DNA of 34,561 nt from Kiritimatiellia bacterium (GTDB lineage Bacteria > Verrucomicrobiota > Kiritimatiellia > JAQICX01): assembly GCA_027858345.1 (NCBI GenBank), contig JAQICX010000081.1, forward strand, positions 1-34,561. Reading direction: 5' to 3'. How positions within the stretch are numbered: position 1 is the first letter of the stretch; each line of letters starts with the position of its first letter. A model generated the notes under the pieces. That model ran no database searches. It had not been told where the DNA came from and saw only the letters and a list, made by a program, of their open reading frames with translations. This document shows, one piece after another, positions 1-8,848 of the stretch. The position numbers and the translations under genes are program-made.

Positions 1-116
1 CTACAGAAGCCATTTGCAATCAACCTTTTAGCTTTGGTTGCAGCATCCGCAACTGTAGGGTCGGGGTCCGTGACCCCGCCAAAAAGGGTGTTCAACCGAA
101 AAATCAAGGAAACAAG
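1..116. repeat. Dispersed-repeat cluster with GC-rich hairpin
   Basis: No gene is seen here. CTACAG (1-6) and CTGTAG (53-58) form an inverted pair. CGGGGTC/GACCCCG (62-68 with 72-78) makes a 7-bp stem with a 3-nt loop. A CAACCGAAAAATCAAGG unit (about 93-110) recurs at about 12157-12173, with a one-base variant at 23085-23101, and in reverse complement near 11863-11880. These are noncoding dispersed repeats of the kind that fill most spacers in this window. Confidence 0.6.
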
Positions 117-136
117 AGTCAGAATTGTTTTTTAAC

Positions 137-165
137 TTGTATTTTTGGCTAATAACCTATATAAT
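137..165 (+). promoter_or_regulatory. Putative sigma70 promoter for the 231-752 gene
   Basis: TTGTAT (137-142) and a perfect TATAAT (160-165) are separated by 17 nt in AT-rich DNA, about 65 nt before the ATG at 231. The -35 box is weak (3 of 6 consensus bases), so the call rests mainly on the -10 and the spacing. Confidence 0.5.
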
Positions 166-230
166 AATAAAAGTTTTTTTGAGAAAATAATGTAGATTTT
201 TAATAATAATATAATAGGAATTCTTTAAAC

Positions 231-752
231 ATGAAAAAAATAAAATTAATTTTTACGTTAATTACACTAAGCATATTGACGTTGGGCACTGCAGCACAGG
301 CTCTTGACACACAAGCGCTAGCTATTGGTGCGAGATACCACACAGAAGTTGCTAACTTTGGCGGAGTTCCATTTGATGACAATGACTGGTCGTATATATT
401 GGGATATGAGCTTAGATCTTCAGCATCTTACTGGCAGGTTGGTGCAATGTGGGCTCCTGAAGCATCTTTGGATCCAGATATTGATGATGTAATCACACCT
501 TTTTTGAATCTTATGTTTTATGACAAATATGTAGAAGCTGGATTTGGTATTTTTGATCCATACATTCTGCGAGATGAAGGCAAGGATGAATGGGGTGATT
601 TCTCATATCAATTCATTCTAGGCATATTTATTCCTATGGGAAAATGCAACTTGAAAGTTGATGCTTATATGCCTATATACGACTGGGATGTGTTTTCTGA
701 CTTCAAGTTTGACAACATCGAATACGCTGTTTGGTTAAACTTCACTTTTTAA
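231..752 (+). CDS. Small exported outer-membrane-like protein (173 aa)
   Basis: The family is not recognised. Residues 1-24 form a clear signal peptide: a KK-I-K start, a hydrophobic core and an A-Q-A cleavage-like site before LDT. The mature part is rich in aromatic residues and alternating strands, and it ends in Phe (WLNFTF). A C-terminal Phe on a beta strand is the usual signature of small outer-membrane beta-barrels, so an 8-strand-like barrel is plausible. AGGA lies about 11 nt before the ATG, and a promoter with a perfect TATAAT lies upstream. The gene stands alone, with a 153-bp gap to the next gene on the same strand. Export is well supported; barrel topology is inference. Confidence 0.8.
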   Translation: MKKIKLIFTLITLSILTLGTAAQALDTQALAIGARYHTEVANFGGVPFDDNDWSYILGYELRSSASYWQVGAMWAPEASLDPDIDDVITPFLNLMFYDKYVEAGFGIFDPYILRDEGKDEWGDFSYQFILGIFIPMGKCNLKVDAYMPIYDWDVFSDFKFDNIEYAVWLNFTF

Positions 753-905
753 AAATTTTGCGTAGATAATACCAAACAAAAAATTTAAAACGCAACCAGA
801 GAGGTGCTTTAACGGTTTTCAAAGGTTTTCCTTTGTAACCTTTTTTCATATATTCTCTATCGTAAATACTCATTTAAATTAACTCTTTAACAAAACATTA
901 AACTT

Positions 906-1520
906 ATGAAAAGAAATTGGTCAAAATTTTTCACACAATACACAGTACTACTTGTGGTTGGAACTTTAGTAATAAGCGGTTCACTACTGTATATCGACAA
1001 CAAAGACAAACTTACATCAAAACCTGCTAAATTGCAAGAGCCAAAAACAATCACCATCAAAAAAACATATAAAGACGACAAGCTTGTAAATGAATATAAT
1101 GATGAGGATTATAATTTTGAAGAACAAAGCAATGATGAACAGTACAAGTCTGACGAACAGTACAAGTATACTGAGACATCTTATGATGATGCAACAACAA
1201 AAAAAGATGATTCACAACCTGCAAACCAGTTATCTGTTAAAACATATCAGAAAACTACAACCACAAAAGACAGTACGAACCAGAAACGTGGTCTTAATGG
1301 ACGCAACCCATATGCAATTGAATATGCTAATGCTATAAAAAAATATATAAAACTGGCTGCTAGAGCTGAAGAGCTAAAAGCAAAAAAGAAAACTGCAAGT
1401 GCTGACGACAGATACGATATTGATAATGAACTTAGACAAATGAAACCAATGCAGATAAACTTGGAAAGCAAACTTAAAAGTGCTCAAAAAAAATATAGAG
1501 CATGGGAAAGCAGTCACTAA
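906..1520 (+). CDS. Membrane-anchored protein with acidic repeat and Lys-rich helical tail (204 aa)
   Basis: No known family is recognised. One N-terminal transmembrane segment (about residues 10-29) follows a basic KRNW start, so it is probably a type II anchor with the rest outside the cytoplasmic membrane. Residues about 55-105 are low-complexity and very acidic, with a short internal repeat (DEQYKS, DEQYKY). From about residue 130 the chain is Lys/Ala/Glu-rich and looks like a helical coiled coil, ending WESSH. The start is the first Met after AT-rich sequence; there is no strong Shine-Dalgarno motif. It may be an envelope structural or linker protein, but no function can be assigned. Confidence 0.7.
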   Translation: MKRNWSKFFTQYTVLLVVGTLVISGSLLYIDNKDKLTSKPAKLQEPKTITIKKTYKDDKLVNEYNDEDYNFEEQSNDEQYKSDEQYKYTETSYDDATTKKDDSQPANQLSVKTYQKTTTTKDSTNQKRGLNGRNPYAIEYANAIKKYIKLAARAEELKAKKKTASADDRYDIDNELRQMKPMQINLESKLKSAQKKYRAWESSH

Positions 1521-1596
1521 CAGCAATTGCTGAATGATAAACAATTTCAAAAAGTTGCGGTGTTCAATTAAAATTTAAAAAAAATAAAGAATAGAT

Positions 1597-2868
1597 ATGC
1601 AACAAAGTGATTTAGAGAAAACATTAGAAAGTTTATACAAGCGTCAAACTTTTGGCATTAAACCTGGATTAGGCATTGAGACCAGATTGCTTGAAAGGCT
1701 TGCTAATCCACAAACCAACTATCCTGTAATACATATTGCTGGAACAAATGGAAAAGGTTCCACGGCTGCAATGCTTGAGAGTGCGTTGCGTAATGTTGGA
1801 ATAAAAACAGGACTTTATACATCGCCACATCTTGTCAATTTTAGTGAACGGATAAAGTGCAATGGTGAATGCATTAATGACAACGAACTGTGCGAGTTAA
1901 TTAAACTCATTGACAAAAGTGACTTGGAAGAAGCAACATTTTTTGAATTTACGACAGCAATGGCATTTAAGTTTTTTGAACAAAAGAGTGTTCAAATTGC
2001 TATTGTTGAAACAGGGCTTGGGGGACGATTGGATGCCACAAATGTTGTATTACCAATTCTGTCAATAATAACAAATATCTCTCTAGACCACTCAACTTAT
2101 CTTGGCAACACTATTGCTGAGGTTGCTGGAGAAAAGGCAGGAATAATCAAGAATAATGTTCCAGTGATTATTGCAAAGATGCCGGAAGAGGCTGAAAATA
2201 CTATTAAAAGAATTGCAAAGGAAAGAAAATCACAACTGATTAAGGCTGAAGCAAATGTTTCGATATCAATAAGTGAAAAAACCATTAATCACATAAAGGT
2301 AAATGCCTCAACACAAGATACAAATTATGGAAAAATCACAATTCCTTTTGGAGCAGATTATCAAGTAGAGAATTTGGCAACTGTTTTGACAGCATTGGAA
2401 TATGTGTTCAACACTCTGAATATTGAGTTACCGACAAAGCCTTTAAAAGAGGGTATTGAAAAAACAAAATGGTTTGGGCGATTTCAAGTTCTTGAAGAGA
2501 ATCCAATAGTTGTTATTGATGGAGCTCATAATGTTGACGCGGCAAACCGCCTGGTCAATACACTTAAAGAATTTAGCAATGAGAAAAATATAATATATAT
2601 TGTGGGCATGTGCGATGACAAAAACAATTATAACTTTTTAGAGCAGCTTGCAGGAAGTGCAAAAAAAGTACTACTTGTTGAGCTGAACAACCCCAGAACT
2701 GCTACAAGAGAAAAACTAGAGGACATTTGCAGAATGTTAAATATAAAAACTGCTAAAACAACTTTTGAAAATGGATTAACCGAAGCCAAAGAAATGGCGC
2801 GTGAAGATAATAATATTATATGTATAACTGGTTCATTGTTCCTGGCACAAGAATTTCTAAAGCAATAA
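1597..2868 (+). CDS. folC: Bifunctional folylpolyglutamate synthase/dihydrofolate synthase
   Basis: An Mur-ligase-family enzyme that adds glutamate to dihydropteroate or folates, using ATP in the cytoplasm. The P-loop GTNGKGS is at residues 49-55, followed by the TSPHLV..FSERI folate-site segment, the ETGLGGRLDATN segment, the LDH..YLG..I..VAGEKAGI segment, and the C-terminal-domain motif DGAHN at residues 308-312. At 423 aa it has the usual length and both domains are complete. It is followed after 16 bp by the SNF2 helicase on the same strand, so the two are probably cotranscribed. Whether it performs both activities cannot be told from sequence alone. Confidence 0.95.
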   Translation: MQQSDLEKTLESLYKRQTFGIKPGLGIETRLLERLANPQTNYPVIHIAGTNGKGSTAAMLESALRNVGIKTGLYTSPHLVNFSERIKCNGECINDNELCELIKLIDKSDLEEATFFEFTTAMAFKFFEQKSVQIAIVETGLGGRLDATNVVLPILSIITNISLDHSTYLGNTIAEVAGEKAGIIKNNVPVIIAKMPEEAENTIKRIAKERKSQLIKAEANVSISISEKTINHIKVNASTQDTNYGKITIPFGADYQVENLATVLTALEYVFNTLNIELPTKPLKEGIEKTKWFGRFQVLEENPIVVIDGAHNVDAANRLVNTLKEFSNEKNIIYIVGMCDDKNNYNFLEQLAGSAKKVLLVELNNPRTATREKLEDICRMLNIKTAKTTFENGLTEAKEMAREDNNIICITGSLFLAQEFLKQ

Positions 2869-2884
2869 AACCTAGAGAGATTAA

Positions 2885-5800
2885 ATGTTCGATACAACTG
2901 AAATTAAAAACTTTTTAAAGACCTTATCACCTAAGGAACGAATTATAGTCAATATAATTGCGTTTATTGGCGAGGGATTAACCCAAACCAAAGCAATTAC
3001 TTTTGTCTCGTATCTTGGTTTAGGACTAAAACTCAAAAGTGTTGAGTACAATAATGTTATTGAACTTCTCAAAGAGAGGAATCTAATTGATGTATATAGC
3101 TCGGGTGGAAAAAAATATAACATAATTAATCTGCAATATGGACATTACATTCTTTCTGAACTTGCAAAGAATCCACGCGAATTCAAAAGGTTCATGAATG
3201 TCATGAGAGACCTATATCCGCCAAAATCAACTTGGGGATATTTCAACAACGACTTCATTCAAGTGTTAGCAAGGGAAGTTAAGATTCACCTCTACAGTGA
3301 CAACATGCAGGAAGCAAGAAAAATTTATCAATATTACAAGGACATTCAAAGTAAAAACAATCATTATGAAATGTTCAACTACTTTTTCCGAATATTGATG
3401 AATGACACTGGTGGCGACATGCTGTGTTCTTTTAACTCAAGCTTCATCAAGAAGTGTATTGAAGAATTCTTTACAAATCAAGATGTATTACCTGAACATT
3501 ACCTCTGCATTGACAACTCAACAATTAAATATCTCGGCAAGCAGTTTGATATCGATGACCAGTATATATACAAATTGCTTGCACACAAACTCTTTGCAGG
3601 TCTTATCGATGATGTGAATGATCTTGAAAAATACATAAAGACAGACGAATATAAAAATTATACACATGCAATTAAGGCTTTCTTAATAGACGGCAAATGG
3701 AATGATGTTATTAAATATCACGAGAAAGCATTACGGTCACAAGAGGACAATAAAAAGAAAAAACAGTTTGACCCAATTGGAGATTCAATATACATTTTTA
3801 CGATTATGGCAACCCAACAACATATTGCTATGCCTAAAATCGATGCCTATGAAAAATCACTTAAGCAATACCGTAAACCTGTGTGGGAAATTCTTCTTGA
3901 AAAACATATTACATCGGTGCAGATTGACAAATATGACATGAGAAGAGCTGCGATTGCTAGAAATAGCAGTATAACAGACGAATTGCTGTCTGGGATTGTG
4001 TTAACATGGTGCTTTAAAGATGAAGATGAACTATCTCGAACCATTTCGCCATTATTGGAGAATCTCGAGAGCCAAAACTTCAAAATGTGTACATGGAATA
4101 TAATGGTTGCGGTTGAAAACTACACAAACATCAAATTTAAACATGAAAACATCAAGTTCGTTACACCTCTTCACAAAATGCTTAAAAAGCAGGAAGACTG
4201 GGAAATCGCACTCGATAAACTAAATTCAATTTCATATATCCATAAGCAAACGATGGCTGCTGCGGAAGAACGCCTTATATGGAAGTTCACTATGGAAAAC
4301 CAAATTCTTACAGATATTAATCCTGTTATTCAGAAAAGGAACAAGGCAGGAAAATGGTCAAAGGGACGTGTTGCTGCTCTCAAAAGAGTTGCAAATCTTG
4401 AATTTAAGTTCCTAACAGAGCAGGATAAGAGAATTGCCAACTACATTAACAAAGAACGTGTTGGTTACAACTATCAAGATGAATACTTTTTAAACATCGA
4501 AAAATCTATACATGAATTTGCCGAGCATCCACTACTGTTTTTAGATGACTCAATCAGCTCACACATAGAGCTAATTGAAGGCAAGTTGGAAATAACAATA
4601 TTACAAAATAATGAAGAGTATGAAATGCTCATTAATGTTCCATCTGTAATATGCAGCATTAACACCCCGCCTGTATATAAAGAGTCCCCTACCCGATTGC
4701 GATTCTTAAAACTGACGGAAACAGATAAACGTATCCTACAAACATTTGAGAATACAAACACAATAAATATTCCAAGTGAAGCAAAAAAAAATCTGCAAAA
4801 AACAATATCAACTATTGCTGATAAAATAGTTGTTCATTCTGAGTCAGACATACATGTGGAAGATGATCATAGCATCGATTCCCAAAATGTCAAATCAGAC
4901 TCAAACATAGTCATTCAAATCAATCCGCTTAATGATGGATTCAAACTTAGCATAGGCGTCAAGCCATTTACAACATTTGGTATGCTACAACCAATTGGAA
5001 AAGGTATTAAAACCCTTTTTGAAACATATCAGGACAAAAGATATGTAACAAAAAGAGACTTTAATGAGGAAAACAGTAGATTTGAGAATCTTGTCAATGA
5101 AATTCCTGAATTGGACGAAGCAATCAGTTCTGGTGTTGTATACTTTGAAAGTCCTGAAGAATGCCTATATATCTTGGAGATACTTGAGCCGGCTGTATCA
5201 AACGAACTCATTACAATTGAATGGCCTGATGGTGGAGCAATAAAAGTTTCTTCCGCATCAAACACAAATAATTTCAAGCTGAAGGTTGATAAGAAAAAAG
5301 ATTGGTTTGCAATTAAAGGTGAATACCAGATTTCTGAAGACAAAGTCATAGGATTTAAAGAACTACTTGAAAAGTTAGAAAATCAATCTCTTAACTACAT
5401 AAAGATATCAGAAAATGATTTCATCAAAATCACAGATGATTTCAGAAAGAAAATAAATACTTTAAACACACTGATTGACACAACAAAGTCTGGTGACAGC
5501 AGAATTCATAAACTTGCCATATCAAACTTTGCCTCAATATTTGAGAATAATGAAGAAATCATATATTGCAAAGAGTGGAATGATGCAATTAGTAAGATTG
5601 ATACGCTAATTGATTTCAAACCGGAAGTTCCCTCAACATTCCAAGGAGAACTAAGAAACTATCAGCACGATGGCTATAAATGGCTATCAACTCTCGCTGA
5701 ATGGGGCGTTGGTGCATGTCTTGCTGATGATATGGGCTTAGGCAAAACAATTCAGGCACTTGCTTTGCTGCTAAACAAGGCGACAAAAGGTCCATCAATT

Positions 5801-7027
5801 GTTGTGGCACCTGCATCTGTTACATCAAACTGGTACAATGAAGCAAAACGTTTTACTCCAACCCTAAACCCAATACAACTTAGGGAATTTGACCGAGACC
5901 AAATCATAAATCTCAAAGAGCATGACCTCCTGATAACATCATACGGGTTGCTTAACACAACAATTGCTGAAATATCAAAAGTTGAATGGAATGTACTTGT
6001 CTTTGACGAAGCACAGGCTCTTAAAAACATCGGAACAAAACGTTCTAAAGTTGCTCGACAAGTTCACTCTGATTTCAGATTGCTGACAACGGGAACACCT
6101 CTTGAAAATAACTTAGGTGAACTATGGAATCTATTCGACATCATAAACCCAGGACTACTGGGTTCTGCAAAAATGTTTAAATCAAAATTTATGGCTCCTA
6201 TCGAAAAAGATGGTAGCAATGTTGTACAAAGAACTTTAAGAGAACTAATATCTCCCTTTATCCTAAGAAGACTTAAAACAAATGTATTGGATGAACTGCC
6301 TGATAAAACTGAGATTACTTTAACAGTTGAGATGAATGAAGCAGAACGTTCGTTCTATGAAACTCTAAGACGAAGAGCAATTGACAGAACAAGTCAAATT
6401 CTTGAATCTGAAGAAAAAAATGGTTCCAAGCATCTTAAAGTTCTTGCTGAAATAACAAAACTTAGACAACTATGCTGTAACCCTTTGCTACTTGACGAGA
6501 ACACCAAAATTGCAAGTTCAAAGCTTGAACAGTTCAAGCTACTTGTTCACGAACTAAAAGATAACAACCATAAGGCACTTGTGTTTTCTCAATTTGTATC
6601 TCATCTTAAGATTATTAGAGCATATCTCGACAAAGAAAACATCAGCTATCAATATCTGGATGGCTCAACTCCAATGAAAAAACGTGAACAAGCCGTGAAA
6701 GAATTTCAGGCTGGCAGCAGTGACTTCTTTCTTATCAGTCTAAAAGCTGGTGGAACAGGATTGAACCTGACCGCTGCAGACTATGTTATACACATGGATC
6801 CTTGGTGGAATCCTGCTGTGGAAAATCAGGCGTCTGACCGAGCACATAGAATTGGACAAAAGCGCCCTGTTACCGTTTATAGAATTATTGTCAAAAACTC
6901 AATCGAAGAGAAGATTATTGAGCTACATGAATTCAAAACAGAACTTGCAAATTCCCTTCTGCAAGATACTGATAAAACTGCGAAGATGAACATCAACGAC
7001 CTCGTAAGAATCATCAAAGAGCAATGA
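2885..7027 (+). CDS. Large SNF2-family DEAD/DEAH helicase (1380 aa)
   Basis: A Swi2/Snf2-type ATP-dependent double-stranded DNA translocase. The helicase core is at the C terminus: QHDGYKWL Q-motif-like entry, Walker A DMGLGKT (949-955), DEAQ box (1041-1044), TGTPLENNLGELW motif III, then VFSQFV, a YLDGST segment, SLKAGGTGLNLT and the QASDRAHRIGQ arginine-finger motif of RecA lobe 2. The first ~900 residues are unusual: a winged-helix-like start, a long helical stretch and a beta-rich middle, with no SWIM zinc signature seen. A GAGAG Shine-Dalgarno lies just before the ATG, 16 bp after folC. Such bacterial proteins are usually chromosomal and of unclear role (transcription recycling or DNA repair are inferred for relatives). 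The stop codon is followed directly by a repeat hairpin. Confidence 0.95.
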   Translation: MFDTTEIKNFLKTLSPKERIIVNIIAFIGEGLTQTKAITFVSYLGLGLKLKSVEYNNVIELLKERNLIDVYSSGGKKYNIINLQYGHYILSELAKNPREFKRFMNVMRDLYPPKSTWGYFNNDFIQVLAREVKIHLYSDNMQEARKIYQYYKDIQSKNNHYEMFNYFFRILMNDTGGDMLCSFNSSFIKKCIEEFFTNQDVLPEHYLCIDNSTIKYLGKQFDIDDQYIYKLLAHKLFAGLIDDVNDLEKYIKTDEYKNYTHAIKAFLIDGKWNDVIKYHEKALRSQEDNKKKKQFDPIGDSIYIFTIMATQQHIAMPKIDAYEKSLKQYRKPVWEILLEKHITSVQIDKYDMRRAAIARNSSITDELLSGIVLTWCFKDEDELSRTISPLLENLESQNFKMCTWNIMVAVENYTNIKFKHENIKFVTPLHKMLKKQEDWEIALDKLNSISYIHKQTMAAAEERLIWKFTMENQILTDINPVIQKRNKAGKWSKGRVAALKRVANLEFKFLTEQDKRIANYINKERVGYNYQDEYFLNIEKSIHEFAEHPLLFLDDSISSHIELIEGKLEITILQNNEEYEMLINVPSVICSINTPPVYKESPTRLRFLKLTETDKRILQTFENTNTINIPSEAKKNLQKTISTIADKIVVHSESDIHVEDDHSIDSQNVKSDSNIVIQINPLNDGFKLSIGVKPFTTFGMLQPIGKGIKTLFETYQDKRYVTKRDFNEENSRFENLVNEIPELDEAISSGVVYFESPEECLYILEILEPAVSNELITIEWPDGGAIKVSSASNTNNFKLKVDKKKDWFAIKGEYQISEDKVIGFKELLEKLENQSLNYIKISENDFIKITDDFRKKINTLNTLIDTTKSGDSRIHKLAISNFASIFENNEEIIYCKEWNDAISKIDTLIDFKPEVPSTFQGELRNYQHDGYKWLSTLAEWGVGACLADDMGLGKTIQALALLLNKATKGPSIVVAPASVTSNWYNEAKRFTPTLNPIQLREFDRDQIINLKEHDLLITSYGLLNTTIAEISKVEWNVLVFDEAQALKNIGTKRSKVARQVHSDFRLLTTGTPLENNLGELWNLFDIINPGLLGSAKMFKSKFMAPIEKDGSNVVQRTLRELISPFILRRLKTNVLDELPDKTEITLTVEMNEAERSFYETLRRRAIDRTSQILESEEKNGSKHLKVLAEITKLRQLCCNPLLLDENTKIASSKLEQFKLLVHELKDNNHKALVFSQFVSHLKIIRAYLDKENISYQYLDGSTPMKKREQAVKEFQAGSSDFFLISLKAGGTGLNLTAADYVIHMDPWWNPAVENQASDRAHRIGQKRPVTVYRIIVKNSIEEKIIELHEFKTELANSLLQDTDKTAKMNINDLVRIIKEQ

Positions 7028-7037
7028 GCTGGCAGAG

Positions 7038-7078
7038 GCTGGCTTCGCCAGCAGGTTAAGATTAAGGTAAAGGTTAAG
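7038..7078 (+). repeat. GCTGGC hairpin plus AGATTA-type hexamer repeat at gene 3' end
   Basis: A perfect 6-bp stem GCTGGC-TTC-GCCAGC (7038-7052) is followed by degenerate hexamers of the AGRTTA/AGGTTA type. It starts 11 nt after the helicase stop, which is itself followed directly by another GCTGGC. The same module follows mnmA (8804-8848, reverse strand) and the nuclease gene (32169-32207). There is no U-tract, so it is not a standard intrinsic terminator, but its placement suggests a role at transcript ends. Confidence 0.7.
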
Positions 7079-7149
7079 AGCTGGCATTTTGGGTTGGGTC
7101 ACCTCGGGGCTTGCCCCCGTGGAACCATGATTGGCGGTAACGCCCTATA

Positions 7150-7408
7150 TAGGGTTTCCTGTTTAATGTGAGATTGCGTAAAATCTTGATTTAAAGCATT
7201 TTCGCCTTTAGCCAGCTAAAGGTAACATGCTGCAAAGCAAGAGTTTGCGCAATGTCGCATTACAAATTCATAAACTGCATCACTTTATATAAAAGTTCAT
7301 CTGCAAGCTTTTTAGGCAAAACACACTAAAACCCTTGCACTTCAAGCGTTGTTAGTATAGCATAATACCTTGTTAAAAAGCAGATTATGAATTGAACAGG
7401 ATGCCCTA
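7150..7408. mobile_element. MITE-like element, 259 bp, imperfect terminal inverted repeats, TA flanks
   Basis: The ends read TAGGGTTTCCTGTTTAAT (left) and, reverse-complemented, TAGGGCATCCTGTTCAAT (right), matching 15 of 18. TA lies immediately outside each end (7148-7149 and 7409-7410), as expected for an IS630/Tc1-like target duplication. Inside is a nested hairpin whose ~48-nt arms (7164-7212 and 7215-7262) match at roughly four in five positions. A second inner pair is TTCATAA.CTGC/GCAG.TTATGAA. No open reading frame of note is present. It is probably a non-autonomous element; no matching transposase is in this window. Confidence 0.5.
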
Positions 7409-7621
7409 TAAATAACAAAGAGCAAAGCTCTTTACCTGCTCACAGCAGTGTCTTAGCTGAAAGCTAAAAACTAATAACTTTCGCCCTCTTCCAATTAACA
7501 ATAAATCCCGCCGGGAGGCATTCCTCAATTCGTAATTCTTAATTATTAATTCGTAATTGATTTCGCCCTGTCTAACTGTCTAACCAATAACAGTCTAACT
7601 TATCCCCCGTCTAACTGACTT
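7409..7621. other. Gene-free spacer with short repeats
   Basis: Nothing coding is seen. An AT-rich unit at 7522-7563 (TCTTAATTATTAATTCGTAA core) recurs at 10154-10196. GTCTAACT is repeated several times at 7569-7620, just downstream of the reverse-strand membrane-protein gene. No U-tract terminator was identified. Confidence 0.5.
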
Positions 7622-8440
7622 TTAAACGCCTGAGATTTCATCTTCATCGTCATTCTTTACTGGAGGAATAACTTCAGGTTCAACAACTTCCTCTTCAACA
7701 GTTTCTTCTTTTTTTGCTTTATTTTCAGTTTCAGCTCTATCTGCAGCAGCTTCAAACGCTTCGGCTTCGGCTTCTTCATCCTTTTCTTCTACAAGAACAT
7801 CGCCGTCAACACTTGCTGTCAACATTTTGTATGCCTTATAATAGATAGCCAGTGCCAAAGGCAGCATAAAGACCATAACAGCAATACCAAGAACAAACAT
7901 ACGCCAATCACCATGTTCCTTACCATTAAGAATCAAACCACTTCCAGCAATAAGTTTTGTAAGAACAAGAATAATAGCAGAGCCCAAAAGATCTTTCTTT
8001 ACAAGATTAAAACTGCTTTTAGCTGCTTCTATAACATTCATATCTTCTTCATAGATAAAGAAGAAACTATACATCAAACAAATTCCCATTGCTAACGCAA
8101 CAATTACACCAAGTATCCCCGTATAACTTGTTTTCAAACCTATTAAATTACCAACAGCAACAATGGCCAAAAACACGACAGCAACTGACAAGTAAATTAC
8201 TAATGTCTGTAGAAAATATTTAAACCCTTTAAACACGCATGGAATACCATTCTCTACCTTTTCACCTTTATCAAATGCTGCAATCAACATAAGCATACCT
8301 ACAATCACTGCACCAGCAAAAAGCATGCCTGATACAATCATAAGATATACAGAAATCAAACTTGCAAGAACCAGTTTTTTGTAATTTGCTGTATATAACC
8401 TTGCACCATCTTCCAAACACTGAGTTATTTTTATCCTCAT
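7622..8440 (-). CDS. Polytopic membrane protein with long acidic cytoplasmic tail (272 aa)
   Basis: About six hydrophobic segments span residues ~22-205, with the pattern of DUF975/glycerophosphodiesterase membrane-domain-like proteins. In these a stretch such as NVIEAAKSSFNLVKKD precedes a membrane helix, as here after the FFFIYEEDM segment. From about residue 213 the chain is hydrophilic and extremely Glu/Asp/Ala-rich (for example EEAEAEAFEAAADRAE), ending DDEDEISGV. This tail is probably disordered or helical. An AGGAG motif sits just before the ATG. It stands alone on the reverse strand. The biochemical function is unknown; family assignment is tentative. Confidence 0.8.
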   Translation of the reverse strand: MRIKITQCLEDGARLYTANYKKLVLASLISVYLMIVSGMLFAGAVIVGMLMLIAAFDKGEKVENGIPCVFKGFKYFLQTLVIYLSVAVVFLAIVAVGNLIGLKTSYTGILGVIVALAMGICLMYSFFFIYEEDMNVIEAAKSSFNLVKKDLLGSAIILVLTKLIAGSGLILNGKEHGDWRMFVLGIAVMVFMLPLALAIYYKAYKMLTASVDGDVLVEEKDEEAEAEAFEAAADRAETENKAKKEETVEEEVVEPEVIPPVKNDDEDEISGV

Positions 8441-8803
8441 CTCATTCTCCTGTTGTTAGAGCACAGTACACAGTGTACAGTGCATATTTAAAAGTCCATA
8501 GGGCTTTGCCCTATGCTATGATATCCTGAGCTTACAGCCCTTGCTTATACAAATCAACACCAGTCCGCAAAAACTCCTCCCACTTTTAGGGGAGGTCACC
8601 TCGCCTGCGAGGTGGGAGGGGTATTCATTCAAAATGACCACTTCGCTTTGCTCGTTGCTTTAGGCCACACGACCAGCGGGAGTGAGGCTGGAGCCTGCGA
8701 CAGCAATGAAGCGAAGCGTAATGGCCTACCTAAAGATGTTCTCACGTTGGTCGAATTGATGTTGAACGTTCTAACTATAATAAATACCTGCGGAGCTATT
8801 TCC
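8441..8803. repeat. Repeat-filled spacer: hairpin units and GGGGAGGTC element
   Basis: No supported gene. 8462-8485 carries an ACAGTACACAGTGTACAGTG palindrome-like unit, echoed at about 29090-29115. 8498-8514 is an ATAGGGC-TTT-GCCCTAT hairpin followed by a CTATGCTATGATAT link and a second CTTACAG hairpin; a diverged copy lies at 26803-26845. 8562-8627 (AGTCCGC... to GGGGTATTCA) is repeated at 18498-18563 and, rearranged, at 26912-26989; its inner CACCTCGC-CT-GCGAGGTG is a perfect 8-bp stem. Confidence 0.6.
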
Positions 8804-8848
8804 AACCTCAACCTTAACCTTAATCTTAATCTGCTGGCTTTGCCAGCA
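8804..8848 (-). repeat. GCTGGC hairpin plus hexamer repeat abutting the mnmA stop
   Basis: On the reverse strand, TGCTGGC-AAA-GCCAGCA (8848-8832) begins at the first base after the mnmA TGA. It is followed by AGATTAAGATTAAGG-type hexamers down to 8804. Orientation relative to the gene is the same as in the copies after the helicase and the nuclease genes. Confidence 0.7.
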
